Positions 37,193 through 47,400 are shown, counted from the stretch's first letter. The stretch is 64,000 nucleotides of DNA from JACKFB01 sp041389525 (GCA_041389525.1 JAWKRR010000005.1:124001-188000); one strand, 5' to 3'. Numbers and translations: made by a program. The notes: generated by a model not told the origin, from the letters alone.

Positions 37193-38118
37193 GCGTCGCG
37201 GCTCCGAACCGGCCGAGCCTGCTCGACCCGCGCGCGCTGGCTCGGATCAAGGGCCTCCTGCTGCGCTCGCGGCTGGTGGTCGACGGCGTGTTGCAGGGCA
37301 TCCACAAGAGCCCGCACCACGGAAGCTCCATCGAGTTCTCCGAGCACAAGGAGTACACGCCGGGTGACGACATTCGGCACATCGACTGGAAGGCCTACGC
37401 GCGGGTCGACAAGGTCTATGTGAAGAAGTTCGAGCAGGAGACCAACCTGCGCGCCTACGCCGTGCTCGATGTCTCCGCGTCCATGGGCTACGGGGCCGAG
37501 GGGCGCCTCACGAAGCTGGAATACGCCTCGGTGCTGGCTGCCTCGTTGGGGTTCTTGCTGCTCCGGCAGCAGGACGCGCTGGGGCTGGTGGCCTTCGCCG
37601 GTGAGGTCGAGGCCGCGATCCCGGCGCGGGCGCGGGTGAGCCACCTGAGTCACTTCTGCGCGAAGCTCGAGGCCACGCAACCCAAGGGCCTGACGCGCAT
37701 CGATCTCGGGCTGCGCCGGGTCGTCGAGCAGGCGCGAAAGCGCGGGGTCGTCCACGTCTACTCGGACTTCTTCGGGGACGAGGACGCGGCCTTCGCGCTG
37801 CTGCGCCAGCTTGTGACCCGCGGCCATCAGGTGACGGCTTTTCACGTTCTGGACGGCGACGAGCTTGAGTTTCCCTTTGAGGAGATGACCGTCTTCGAGG
37901 GGATGGAGACCGGCCGTCGCTTGCTGGTCGAGCCCAAGCTGGTGCGCGAGGCCTACCTGGAGCGGATGACCACGTTCCGCGAGGGCCTGCGTCGGCGTTG
38001 CCTCGCCGACCGCGTCCGCCACGTGCTGGTCGACACCCGCGAGCCGCCGGAGAACCTGCTGCTGCGTTATCTCACCGGCTCCGAGGGGGGCCGCTCCCAG
38101 CACGCCGGGGGGACCTGA
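37189..38118 (+). CDS. DUF58 (vWA-like) protein, MoxR partner
   Basis: 309 residues. The N-terminal block (ARIKGLLLRSRLVVDGVLQG, HHGSSIEFSEHKEYTPGDD, IRHIDWKAYARVDK) is diagnostic of DUF58. A vWA fold follows, with MIDAS motif DVSAS and a later RIDLGLRRVVEQARKRG helix. No membrane segment. It is a presumed substrate of the MoxR ATPase upstream. The TTG start overlaps the moxR stop, and it ends one base before the BatA-like gene. Confidence 0.93.
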
Positions 38119-38119
38119 G

Positions 38120-40249
38120 ATGCGCTTTGAGAACCCCTGGCTCTTGGCCGGCATGCTCGCCGCGGCGATCCCGGTCATCATCCATTTGATCAATCGCCAC
38201 CGAGCGAAAGTGCGACCCTTCGCGGCCGTCGAGTTCCTCCTGCTCTCTGACAAGCGCCTCGCGCGGCGGCTGCGGGTGCGCCAGCTCTTGGTGCTCGCGC
38301 TGCGCGTGCTGCTGATGATCGCCATCCCGTTCGCCCTGGCGAAGCCCTACCTCGAGAGCGACCCGCCGCCGGGCGTGGACCTCGCGGAGCCGGGCGCCAT
38401 CGTGCTGATCATCGACGACTCCCTCTCCATGCAGGCGGTGCCCGCGTCGGGCGGCGAGTCCCTGGTCGCGGCGGCCGTCGAGGCTGCGCGCGAGGCCATC
38501 TCCAAGGGCGGCGCCAGCACCAGCTTCGCCATCGTCGCCGCCGGCACCCCCGCGCGCCTGCTCACGCCCGGCCTCACCTTCGACCGGCCCACCCTCGAGC
38601 GCGCGCTGGAGCGCGTGGTCCCGACACCCCGCGGCGGCGACATGGCCGGCGCGCTGCGCGAGGCTGAGCGCGTCCTGTCCCAGAGCCACGAGCCGCGCCG
38701 CCGCGTCATCGTGCTCTCCGACCAGGCCGCCCACGCCTGGGCTGGCATCAGCGAGCCCTGGGCCCTGGCCGACCCGCCCGTGGTCGATCTCGTCGCCGTC
38801 GGTCCGCCCGACGCGCCACCTCCGCCGAACGCGGCCATCGACCAGGTGCTGGTGCGGCCTGCTCCCGAGGTCGGGCCGGGCCAAGTTCACGTGGACGTCA
38901 CGGTCATCAACCACGGCGACACGGAGATCACCACGCCCATCACGGTCGATCTCGCGGGCGTGGTCGCGACCTCGTCAGTCACCGTGGGGCCTGGGAAGCG
39001 CGAGCACCTCGTCTCGACCATGCGCCTGCCCGGGCCTGCCGCTGGGCTGCGCGGCACGGCGCGCCTGGAGTCCGACGCGCTGGCCGCCGATGACACCTGG
39101 TACTTCACGGTCGACTTCGGCGGCGAGGTCACCGTCGGCGTCGTCAACGGCTCGCCGCGCAACGTGCCTTACCTCGACGAGCTCTTCTTCGTCCGCGCCG
39201 CCCTGGAAGCGCCGACCGGTGCGGTCGCGCGCATCCACCCGATGTGGCTGACCCCCGACGACCTCGAGCCGGGCCGCATCGAGCACATGGACGCGCTCAT
39301 CCTGGCCAACGTCGGGCGCCTGACCCGCGCGCAGGCGATCGCCGTCGAGACCTTCGTCCAGCAGGGCGGCGGCCTCCTCATCACCGCGGGCGACCAGCTC
39401 ACCGCCGAGTCCTCGCTCAGCTACGGGCCGCTCTTGCCGCTGCCGATCCGCGCGTCCAAGCAGGTCGGGCGCCCGGGCGACCCGGCGAGCGAGCTGACGC
39501 TGCTGCGCTTCGACGACATCGACGGCGAGCACCCGGTCATGCGCGAGTTCGCGGAGGTCGACGAGGTGAGCCTGCTCAAGGCGCGCACGTGGAGCTACGC
39601 GCTGCTCGACACGGTCCAGCGCGACGGCGTGCGCGTGCTCGCGAGCTTCACGGGCGGGCAGCCGGCCCTGGTCGAGGTGCCCTATGGTCGCGGCCGCCTG
39701 ATGATGCTGACGACCACCGTGGACCGTGACGGCTCGGACCTGTGCATTCGCTCGAGCTTCCTGCCGCTGCTGCACCAGATTTCGCTGTATCTGGCTGGGA
39801 AATTGGAGCGCGAGTCGGGTGCTAGCCAGCAGGTCGGCGAGGCGGTCATCGTCGATGTCCCGGCGGGAGAGGGCGGGCTGGTGCTCGACCGACCGGACGG
39901 CGCCCAGGTGGCGCTGCCCGACCCGGCCCCGGAGACCAAGCTCGAGGTCGGCGACATCGACGTGGTCGGTCACTATTCGCTGCGCCGACGGTCCAGCGGG
40001 GCCTCGGAGACGGTGTTCGCGGTGAACGCGGACCGGGTCGAGAGCGCGCTGCAGCGGGCGGACCTGCTCGAGGTCGCCGAGATCCTGCGTCGACCCGGGG
40101 CGGGCGTGGCGCCCAAGGTGGCCGCGGCTGACGCGCCGGCGATGTCGGCCGACGCCCCGAGCAGCCGGCGGACGCGCCTGTGGCCTGTCGTGCTCGTGGC
40201 GCTCTTCTGGCTGCTGGCGTCCGAGGCGTGGCTGGTGCTGCGCGGCTGA
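38120..40249 (+). CDS. BatA-type membrane vWA protein
   Basis: 709 residues. The N-terminus (MRFENPWLLAGMLAAAIPV, IIHLINRHRAKVRPFAAVEF) is the BatA/aerotolerance N-terminal domain, with two membrane helices. A vWA domain with MIDAS DDSLS follows, then beta domains (INHGDTEITTPITVDLAG), a region with an amidotransferase-like strand (GRIEHMDALILANVGR, FVQQGGGLLITAGD) and a final membrane helix (WPVVLVALFWLLASEAWLVL). It closes the moxR-DUF58-batA run. Bat proteins have been linked to stress tolerance in other bacteria; the role here is not known. Confidence 0.88.
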   Translation: MRFENPWLLAGMLAAAIPVIIHLINRHRAKVRPFAAVEFLLLSDKRLARRLRVRQLLVLALRVLLMIAIPFALAKPYLESDPPPGVDLAEPGAIVLIIDDSLSMQAVPASGGESLVAAAVEAAREAISKGGASTSFAIVAAGTPARLLTPGLTFDRPTLERALERVVPTPRGGDMAGALREAERVLSQSHEPRRRVIVLSDQAAHAWAGISEPWALADPPVVDLVAVGPPDAPPPPNAAIDQVLVRPAPEVGPGQVHVDVTVINHGDTEITTPITVDLAGVVATSSVTVGPGKREHLVSTMRLPGPAAGLRGTARLESDALAADDTWYFTVDFGGEVTVGVVNGSPRNVPYLDELFFVRAALEAPTGAVARIHPMWLTPDDLEPGRIEHMDALILANVGRLTRAQAIAVETFVQQGGGLLITAGDQLTAESSLSYGPLLPLPIRASKQVGRPGDPASELTLLRFDDIDGEHPVMREFAEVDEVSLLKARTWSYALLDTVQRDGVRVLASFTGGQPALVEVPYGRGRLMMLTTTVDRDGSDLCIRSSFLPLLHQISLYLAGKLERESGASQQVGEAVIVDVPAGEGGLVLDRPDGAQVALPDPAPETKLEVGDIDVVGHYSLRRRSSGASETVFAVNADRVESALQRADLLEVAEILRRPGAGVAPKVAAADAPAMSADAPSSRRTRLWPVVLVALFWLLASEAWLVLRG

Positions 40250-40253
40250 TCTG

Positions 40254-40282
40254 CGAATCGCCAGATATTTCCTGGCGAATCG
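40254..40282. terminator. bidirectional terminator-like hairpin
   Basis: CGAATCGCCAG (40254-40264) and CTGGCGAATCG (40272-40282) form an 11-base stem with one mismatch and a 7-base loop (ATATTTC). It sits exactly in the 39-base gap between the convergent BatA-like and NagZ-like genes. No long U-tract follows, but placement and strength make it a good candidate. Confidence 0.6.
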
Positions 40283-40288
40283 GAGGTT

Positions 40289-41380
40289 CTAAGCGCGCGC
40301 GTCGAGGCCGAGGCGCCGCGACAGCGCCAGCGCGGCTGCCCGCTCGGGCAAGGGGCCCTGGGAGACGGACGCGGCGTGATCGGTCGCGGCGGCGCGCAGC
40401 TTGGCGATCCGGCGTGTGGCGTCCGCCGACGGCCCGAGGCGCGCCAACGCGTCGCGCAGCGCGGTCGCCCGCCCGAGATCGCGGCAGGCCAAGAAGATGT
40501 CCACCGAGGCCGCGCGGCCGAGGGTCGCGATGGCGTCGGCGTCGTGATGGGCCGCGATGGCCGCCATCTCGAGATCGTCGGAGAAGACGACACCGTCGAA
40601 GGCCAGCTCGCCGCGCAGAAGCTCCGGGATCACCCGAGGCGAGAGGGTCGCCGGCAGCTGAGGATCCAGCGCCTCGAACACGATGTGGGCCGTCATCAGC
40701 GAGGGAATCCCCGCGGCGACGGCCCTGGCGAATGGGACGAGCTCGACCGAGCGGAGGCGCTGGAGGCCGTGCGCGAGGCGGGGCAGCGTGAGGTGGCTGT
40801 CCACCGCGGTGTCGCCGTGGCCCGGGAAGTGCTTGCCGCAGCTGAGCACGCCGGAGGCCGCGAGCCCGCGGGCGAAGGCCAGCGCGTGCCGCGCCACGAT
40901 CTCGGGCGATTTTCCGAAGGCGCGCCGGCCGATGATGGGGTTTTGGGGGTTCGAGTCGACGTCCAGCACGGGCGCGAAGTCGAGGTTGAACCCCAGCGCG
41001 GCCAGCTCGGCGCCCACGACGCGCCCGGCCTCAGCACTCAGCGCGGGGTCGTCGAGGGCCGCTAGCTCAGCCGCGGCTGGCAGCTGCAGCACCTCGGGGC
41101 ATTGGGGCGCCTTGAGCCTGCGGACCGGCCCGCCCTCTTGATCCACCGCGACGATGGGCGTGGGGGCGCCCGTCGGCCAGAGGCTGCGAAGCTCGCGGAT
41201 CAGCGCCGCGGTCTGGGCTATCCCGGCGATATTGCGGCCGAAGAGCACCACGCCGCTGGGCGCCGCTTCGGCGATGAAGCGGCGCAAATCCTCAGGTACC
41301 GTCTCGCCCTCGAAGCCGACGACCAGCTGCGCGGCCGCCGCCTCAAGCGCCCGGCGACCGGGCGGGCGGCCGTCGCTCAG
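40289..41380 (-). CDS. nagZ: NagZ-like family 3 beta-N-acetylhexosaminidase
   Basis: About 363 residues. The GH3 catalytic barrel is complete: GVVLFGRNI, VAVDQEGGPVRRL, FAPVLDVDSNP, the loop KHFPGHGDTAVDSH that carries the His/Asp acid-base dyad, and the nucleophile in FSDDLEMAAI. NagZ removes beta-GlcNAc from muropeptides in cell-wall recycling. The start is odd: the family-conserved region begins about ten residues after the point where the upstream gene stops, and no ATG, GTG or TTG is in frame there. CTG at 41380 overlaps that stop (CTGA), with GGGCGG eight bases upstream. The nearest canonical start, GTG 41524, would overlap the neighbour by 148 bases. Confidence 0.85.
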   Translation of the reverse strand: MSDGRPPGRRALEAAAAQLVVGFEGETVPEDLRRFIAEAAPSGVVLFGRNIAGIAQTAALIRELRSLWPTGAPTPIVAVDQEGGPVRRLKAPQCPEVLQLPAAAELAALDDPALSAEAGRVVGAELAALGFNLDFAPVLDVDSNPQNPIIGRRAFGKSPEIVARHALAFARGLAASGVLSCGKHFPGHGDTAVDSHLTLPRLAHGLQRLRSVELVPFARAVAAGIPSLMTAHIVFEALDPQLPATLSPRVIPELLRGELAFDGVVFSDDLEMAAIAAHHDADAIATLGRAASVDIFLACRDLGRATALRDALARLGPSADATRRIAKLRAAATDHAASVSQGPLPERAAALALSRRLGLDARA

Positions 41381-43212
41381 GGCGTGCCGCCCAAGCGGAT
41401 GATCGTGTTGCGGATCACCTCGGCGTCGGCCGCACCGGGCGACAGCGACAGGTACTTCTTGTACGCGGTGATGGCGCTCGTCTTGTCGCCGCGCTGCGTG
41501 TACAGCGAGCCGATCTGACGCCACGCCCGCGAGTACCCCTTCGTCGCGGCCTGCTGATACAGCTTCAGCGCCTCGCCGGGGTCGGAGCCGTGCACCTCGC
41601 GCGCCCTCTTGTAGAGGTCTTCAGCGCTGCCGCCGGCCTTGGCCGCTTCAGGCTTGGGCTCGGGCTTCGCCGCCTCGGGCTTGGGCTCGGGCTTGGGCTC
41701 GGGCTTTGCAGCCTCGGGCTTGATCTCGGCCGCCTGCTCGGCGCGCTTCTCCTGGCGCTTGATGTTCTGCTCAAGCTCGTCGGCGCGCTTATTGAGCGGG
41801 TCGATGGACAGGACCTGCTTGACCAGGGAAGTCGCCTGGGGGAAGCGCTTCCGCTCCATCTCGGCGTTCGCGCGGTCCAGCAGCCCAGCCACGTACAGCG
41901 TCTGCAGCGTGCCGTGCAGCTCGGTCGCGCGGCTCTTGTAGCTGCTCTCCGCCGCGACCTCGGTCAGGGCGGCGCGGGCGTCCCACGCCTCCTCGATCTC
42001 GCCCTTCGTGACCAACTCCGAGACGCGCTTGTACGCCTCAGCGCCCTTTCGCTCGGTCTCGACCTTCGCGAGCCCCTTCTGCGCGGCGCTGTCGTCGGGC
42101 GCCGCCGCCAAGAGCTCCTTGTAGACGCGCTCAGCCTCGTCGAATCGCTCGGCCTTCGCGTGCCCCTCGGCCTCGGCCAGCATCCCGGCCACGTCCACGA
42201 CCGCCTTTGCGGGCTCGGCGACCACGGCCGCCTCCTCCACCACGGCCGCCGCTTCCTCAGGCGCTTCTTCGGCGACGGCTGGCACTTCTTCGGCTGGCGC
42301 CGGCTCGGCCGTGGCCGGGTCAGGCGTCGCCGGTGGCACGACCGCCGCGGGCGAGTCCAGTCGCACCTTGGGCGCGTCCTCGAGCCGCTGGCTGAAGTAC
42401 TGCGTCCAAGCCCACGCCATGCCGCCGAGCACCAGCAGCATGAAGATCAAGATCCACAGGCCCGTCCGGCTCTTTCCGCCGACTGCGGCCTCGGCGAGGG
42501 GCCCGTCGTAGGCCCACTTCTCGCCGGGCGCCACGAAGCGCAGCTTCACGTGGCCCAGTTCGATGATGTCGCCCTTGCGCAGCGCGGTCTGCTTGTACTC
42601 CTCGCCGTTGACCTTGATGCCGTTCGACGACCCTGCGTCCGCCAGCATCCAGGTGCCGTTCTCGAGGCTGATCCGCGCGTGCTGCCGGCTGATCGATCGA
42701 TGGTCGATGATGATGTTGCTGTCGTCGGTTCGACCCAGCACCACGTCATCGTCGTCGATCTCGAACTCGGTGCCCGCGAGATCGGTGGTCAGCGCGACCA
42801 AGCGCGGGCGCTCGCCCTCGCCGACCTCTCCGGAAGCCTGTCCGCCGCCGCCCTCGCCGACCGCGTTGACCAGCGAGGTGGAGTCCCCGCGGACCGGAGC
42901 GTCAGCGCCCTCGCCCTCGACCACAGCCTCGAGATCCAATGAGATCGAGTAGTCGCCGATGACCACCGAATCCCCGGCCTCAAGCACCGTGGGTTCGGTA
43001 ATCCGCCGCCCGTTGATGCGGGTGCCGTACCGGCTGAGGTCGTCCACGACGATCTGGCCGTTCTTCTTGATGAGGCGGGCATGGCGGCGTGACACGTTGC
43101 GCTCGGTTAAGCGGATCGTGTTGCCTTCCTTGCGACCGATGGTCACCTCATCCCTCAGCAGAGGAACGGAAGTGGTTCGGCCTTCGTCATCGCGGATCTG
43201 CAGCTTGTACAT
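41377..43212 (-). CDS. tandem FHA-domain membrane protein with TPR region
   Basis: 611 residues. FHA domain 1 (about 1-95) has VTIGRKEGNTIRL, NVSRRHARL and SRYGTRING. FHA domain 2 (about 145-245) has VVLGRTDDSNIII, RSISRQHARI and GSSNGIKVNG. Both keep the Arg and Ser/His residues that bind phosphothreonine. A membrane helix (LWILIFMLLVLGGMAWAWT) follows, then a Pro/Ala/Glu linker, TPR helices, a Lys-Pro-Glu repeat and a Sel1/TPR-like end. It could read phosphorylation by kinases such as the one at 24858-26843; that link is inference. ATG 43212. Confidence 0.88.
   Translation of the reverse strand: MYKLQIRDDEGRTTSVPLLRDEVTIGRKEGNTIRLTERNVSRRHARLIKKNGQIVVDDLSRYGTRINGRRITEPTVLEAGDSVVIGDYSISLDLEAVVEGEGADAPVRGDSTSLVNAVGEGGGGQASGEVGEGERPRLVALTTDLAGTEFEIDDDDVVLGRTDDSNIIIDHRSISRQHARISLENGTWMLADAGSSNGIKVNGEEYKQTALRKGDIIELGHVKLRFVAPGEKWAYDGPLAEAAVGGKSRTGLWILIFMLLVLGGMAWAWTQYFSQRLEDAPKVRLDSPAAVVPPATPDPATAEPAPAEEVPAVAEEAPEEAAAVVEEAAVVAEPAKAVVDVAGMLAEAEGHAKAERFDEAERVYKELLAAAPDDSAAQKGLAKVETERKGAEAYKRVSELVTKGEIEEAWDARAALTEVAAESSYKSRATELHGTLQTLYVAGLLDRANAEMERKRFPQATSLVKQVLSIDPLNKRADELEQNIKRQEKRAEQAAEIKPEAAKPEPKPEPKPEAAKPEPKPEAAKAGGSAEDLYKRAREVHGSDPGEALKLYQQAATKGYSRAWRQIGSLYTQRGDKTSAITAYKKYLSLSPGAADAEVIRNTIIRLGGTP
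41646..41730 (-). repeat. imperfect tandem repeat encoding Lys-Pro-Glu-Ala units
   Basis: Short units built on GGCTTGGGCTCGGGCTT recur within the FHA/TPR gene and encode alternating PEPKPE and AAKPE segments, a stiff extended linker. Repeat number is likely to vary between strains. Confidence 0.75.
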
Positions 43213-43549
43213 GAACCTCTCGAGACATCGAGTGGGATGTAGCGGGCGACCCCCCGTGACGGCTCGCAAAGGCGCGTGACATCACCAGTGCAACACACGC
43301 GGACCTAGCACATGCGCCTGAACGCTGACAAGTCGCCCTGTCTGGCGCGCAGCCTCAGTGAAACGGGGGGCTCTGTGAATTTTAGGGGGTGGCCGGGGCC
43401 AGCGAAGGTGGCATCGCGGGCGGGCGCGCCTTGCAGTGTGCCTCGCCGCGAGCCGTCGTGCCAGATTGTCGCGCTCCCGGGCCGCGCGCTGACAACTATT
43501 CGGTTGCCGAGGAATCCGTGGGATCCGCCGACCGTTCGCACCTTCGCAC

Positions 43550-43574
43550 GAAACCTTTTGGTGTTACAGGCGTC
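43550..43574 (+). promoter_or_regulatory. ECF-type promoter candidate
   Basis: GAAACC at 43550-43555 and CGTC at 43571-43574 are 15 bases apart, matching the AAC -35 and CGT -10 pattern of many ECF-dependent promoters (for example TGAAAC-N16-CGTA of Bacillus SigW). It lies about 200 bases before the ECF gene on the same strand and could allow autoregulation. Confidence 0.35.
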
Positions 43575-43636
43575 CCAGTCTCTCGTGAACACACGACGAC
43601 GACGCCTGCCCCTTGTCCCACCTCGCGTGGCCGCCC

Positions 43637-43653
43637 TGACACACCCTGTGTCA
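43637..43653. promoter_or_regulatory. perfect 17-base palindrome, operator-like
   Basis: TGACACA, three cytosines, TGTGTCA: perfect seven-base arms. It lies about 120 bases upstream of the ECF start and just downstream of the promoter candidate, a position suited to repression. The cognate regulator is unknown. Confidence 0.45.
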
Positions 43654-43774
43654 CCGGTGCGACAGGTGGGGGGCGAAACCTCGCGCCATCACGGAGATCG
43701 CGCGGTGGCACGATCGTTGAATGTGTTCTCCCACGACGGGCCCGTGCCGGGCCCTGATGAGAGGAGACGACGCC

Positions 43775-44401
43775 ATGCAGGACGCCACTGAGCCCACCAC
43801 GGTCGCTACCCGGACGCCCGCCGAGGATCGACGGATGCGCGAGAGTTTCCGGACCGAGGCCCTGGTACACCTGGACGCCCTGTACGGGACGGCGCTGCGC
43901 TACACGCGCAACCGCGAGGCCGCCGAAGACCTAGTCCAGGAGACGATCCTGCGCGGCTGGAAGAAGTGGCATCAGTTTCAGGAAGGGACGAATTGTCGCG
44001 CGTGGCTTTTTCGCATCCTGACCAACACCTTCATCAACGGCTACCGCCGTCGCACCAAGGAGCGCGAGATCCTCGAGGCGGAGCGCGGTGGTCGGCTCGC
44101 GGACCGCTTCTTTTCGGTCAGCGCCGCCACGCGCTGGGCCGATCCCGAGGTGGGCTACGCCGATCGCAACCTCTCGCCGAGGGTCCTCGACGCGCTGGAC
44201 TCGCTACGGCCTGACTTTCGGACCGTGGTGGTCCTGGCGGACCTACAGGACTTCAGCTACCGCGAGATCGCTGAGATCGTCGGCTGCCCGATCGGGACGG
44301 TGATGTCGCGGCTCTTCCGCGCCCGAAAGACCCTGCAGGCAGCGCTCGTCGATCACGCGCAGGCTTACGGGATCGGCGCGGGGCTGGCGGTGCCGGCGTA
44401 G
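43775..44401 (+). CDS. ECF RNA polymerase sigma factor without adjacent anti-sigma gene
   Basis: 208 residues. Region 2 (HLDALYGTALRYTRNREAAE, DLVQETILRGWKKWHQF, CRAWLFRILTNTFINGYRRR) and region 4 (LRPDFRTVVVLADLQDFSY, CPIGTVMSRLFRARK) are complete and resemble the SigR/RpoE-like ECF groups. GAGGAG eight bases before ATG 43775 is an excellent ribosome-binding site. No anti-sigma gene is adjacent. Its 3' end overlaps the convergent AddA-like gene by 37 bases, so strong transcription of one could interfere with the other. Confidence 0.9.
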   Translation: MQDATEPTTVATRTPAEDRRMRESFRTEALVHLDALYGTALRYTRNREAAEDLVQETILRGWKKWHQFQEGTNCRAWLFRILTNTFINGYRRRTKEREILEAERGGRLADRFFSVSAATRWADPEVGYADRNLSPRVLDALDSLRPDFRTVVVLADLQDFSYREIAEIVGCPIGTVMSRLFRARKTLQAALVDHAQAYGIGAGLAVPA

Positions 44402-47400
44402 GTCGCGGGGTCCGGCTCCGGGGGCCAAGCGCCCGGAGTCGGCAGCCGTATCTCCACGAGGCAGCCCGAGAGCGCGAGGTGCAGCCACGTGCTCACCACG
44501 GGCCGCTGGTGCGCCGAGGAGGCCGCGGCGGCGTAGAGCGCAAGCTGTGGGGCGTGTTTGGAGGCCAGGACCGGGAAACGCGAGGCCTCGGCGAAGGGGA
44601 CGGACTTGTGGTCGATGATGACCAGGCCGTCGCCGAGCTCGAGCAGCAGGTCGATCTCGCCGACCAGGAGTCGGCCGTTTCGATAGGCGCGGACTGGGTT
44701 TTCGCGGTGGTGGGACGCGCCGGGCCAGCGCGCGACCAGGGCGGCGGCGAGGCGGTCGGCCACGCTGACCACGTCCGCGGGTTGGAGCGCGCCAGGGACG
44801 CCGAAGGCCACGAGGTGGTCGCGGGCTTGGGCTTCGCGCTCGGCTCGGGGCGCGCTCGAGCCCGGGTCGCCGGCGAGGAAGGCGTGGACGGCGTTGCCGA
44901 GATCGTTCATCGGCGGGTTGCCGGCCGGGCTCAGCGGCGGGCCCAGCGGGATGATCTCGCCGACGCTGACCAGGGACAGGGCGTCGGCGCCCAGCGCCGC
45001 GTTGGATGGGCGGAGGCGCTCGGGGGCGCGCGCGGCTGCGGGCGCGCGCTGACTGGGTCCCAGCGCGCTGCGGGCCTGGCGTGAGGACGCGGGCGCCTCG
45101 GCCGGCAGCCCGTCGAAGTGGCGCGTCCGCACCGGGAAGCCCTCCGAGCTGTCGGTGGTCTCGACCGACGCGTGCGAGGCGGCCGAGGGCTCGGTGCTCC
45201 AGGGCAGGTGCAGCACGGACTCGGTGTCGTCGTCGGCCTGGAGCAGCGTGTCGAGCCACTGGGTGGCCGCGCCCTTCGAGCCAATCTCGGCGAAGAGCAC
45301 CAGGCGATCGCGGGGGCGGGTGAAGCCGACGTAGAGCAGGCGCGCGCGCTCGGCCTCTTCGCGGCGCCGAACCCGCTCGGCCTCCGGGCTCTCGTCGAGG
45401 CGGTCGGCCAGAGGTAGGCCAGCCCGCCGTCTGCCGTAGGGCCAGGGCCACAGGCGCAGCCCGCGCCCGTCCAGCGGTGCGGTGGCGTCGAAGCCGGCCT
45501 GGGCGCTCACGATCTCGAGATCGGTCACCGAGGCGCGGGCGGCGGAGTCGAGGCTGCTTAGCACCACGATGGGCCACTCGAGGCCCTTCGACGCGTGCCA
45601 GGTCAGGACGTGGACGGCGTTCGGATCCGTAGGTGCGGCCTGGGCGTTTGAGGGATCGTCGGGCTCCATCCCGCGGAAATAGGCCAGCAGCCCGACCGCC
45701 GTCGCCGCGGTGCGCTCGGCGCGGCAGAGCTCCTCGTAAGCCCGGGCGCCGGCACGCAGCGCCTCCAAGTTGGCCAGCCGCGCGTCGGCGTCGGGCCAGC
45801 CGAGGGAGACCGCGTGGACCTCGGCCGCCTCGAGCGCGGTGTCCAGGACCTCGGACGGCGACAGCGCGTCCGACAGCGGGTGCAGCGCGCGGAGCGCGGA
45901 GACGGCGGGATCGTCGGCGAAGGGCTGGGGCGCCTCCGGCCGGGGCTCGCCGGCCTCGGTGGCCGCGTCGCAGGCGGTGCGCCAGGCGGCGACCTCGTGG
46001 AGCCTCGCGGCCAGCCAGCCGTCGGGGTCGCCGCCGACCGCGCCGCGCAGCCAGCTCACCATGGCCGCCGCGATGCCCGCCTCGGGGTCGGCGAGCACGC
46101 CGAGGGCTGCGAGCGCGAGCTTGCCCTCGGGCGTCTGGGTCAGGCCGCCCAGCGAGACGGCCGCGGCGATGCCTCGCTCGCGCAGCGCGTCGGCGATGGC
46201 GCGGCATTCGGTGTGGCGGTAGGCCAAGACCGCGATGTCGCGCGGCCGCGCTGGGCCGACTGCGGCCTCCGTCGGCCCCGGGTGGCGGCGGCGGACCTTG
46301 GCGCCCTCGGCCAAGAGCTGCGCGACCCCCTCGGCGATCGCGTGGAATCGGGTGGGTTTGGGCTGGTCGGGCTCGGCCCGACGCTTGGTGTGGGCCCAGC
46401 ACTCCAGCCACGGCTCGTCACTCATCTCCGGCGGGTCGGGGCGCGCGGCCTCGATGCGCACCTCGGCGTCGCTGTATCCGTGGCGCTTGAGCGCGCGGGC
46501 GAAGAGCTCGCTGGTGAACCCGACCAGCGCCGGCCGAGATCGCCAGGAACGATCGAGGATCTCGGGGGTGCTCTCGCCGAGGACGTGGCGTTGTGCGGCG
46601 CGCATCAGCTCGGGGTCGGAGCCCTGGAAGCCCAAGATGGCCTGCTTGGGATCGCCCACCCAGACCGCGCGGCCGGCGAGGTTGGCGAGGCGGACGACGA
46701 TGGCGAGCTGAAGCGGCGAGATGTCTTGGAACTCGTCGACGACCAGCAGCTCGAGGCGCTCGCTGAGGCTGGCGGCGACCTCGGGCTGGCCCAGCAGGTC
46801 GTAGGCCACGGCCAGCATGTCGTCGTAGTCCAGCACGCGGGCCCGGGCTTTGCGGGCCTGAAACGCCGAGAGCGCGCGGCTGGCCAGGTCGAAGATCCCG
46901 GCGACCACCGCCGTGAGATCCTCGCGAAAGCGCGGGTGGGACTCGTGGTCGCCTAGAGCCTCCAGCAGCGCGGCGGCCTCCGGTAGCGCGGCGATCTTCT
47001 TCACGCCGCCGATGGCGCTCTGGACTCCGGCCAGCAGGCTCCAGGGCGGGGCGTCGGGCGAGCGCAGGGCGCGACGGAGCGCCAGCACGCTGTCCAGGCG
47101 GCCCTGTCCGGCCTTGGAGCCGGTGTCCAGGCGCAGCGCGGGCAGGATCGCGTCGCAGGCCTCGAGCAGGGCCTGATCGCGGGCGCCAGCGGTCCCGCGG
47201 GGCGTCGGGAGGTAGGCGGAGAGGCCGGCGATGCTGTCGGTCGCCGAGGTGGCGAGGGCCTGCTCGCTGAGCCGGTTGGCCCGCGCCGCCTTGACGATCG
47301 CGCGCAAGACGCCGTGCCAGTCGTCGAGGCCGAGGCGTCGCGCGATGGCGTCGAGGTCCCCGTCACCCTCGTGGGTCACGTCGGCGATCGCTTGTGCGAG

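Larger units (their letters stand above)
43213..43774. other. 562-base intergenic region between divergent FHA and ECF sigma genes
   Basis: Several open frames exist on both strands, but none has a recognisable product or the codon pattern of the neighbours. The region holds an ECF-type promoter candidate (43550-43574) and a perfect operator-like palindrome (43637-43653) inside a second, outer inverted repeat (CCCACCT at 43617-43623, AGGTGGG at 43664-43670). Confidence 0.6.

Noticed and set aside
41640..41735. CRISPR-like repeats
   Set aside because: The repeats are in frame, imperfect and encode a Lys/Pro/Glu linker; there are no spacers and no cas genes.
43305..43774. Several open frames in the FHA/ECF intergenic region
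   Set aside because: Frames on both strands overlap one another, lack good ribosome-binding sites and give no recognisable product; regulatory elements explain the region better.
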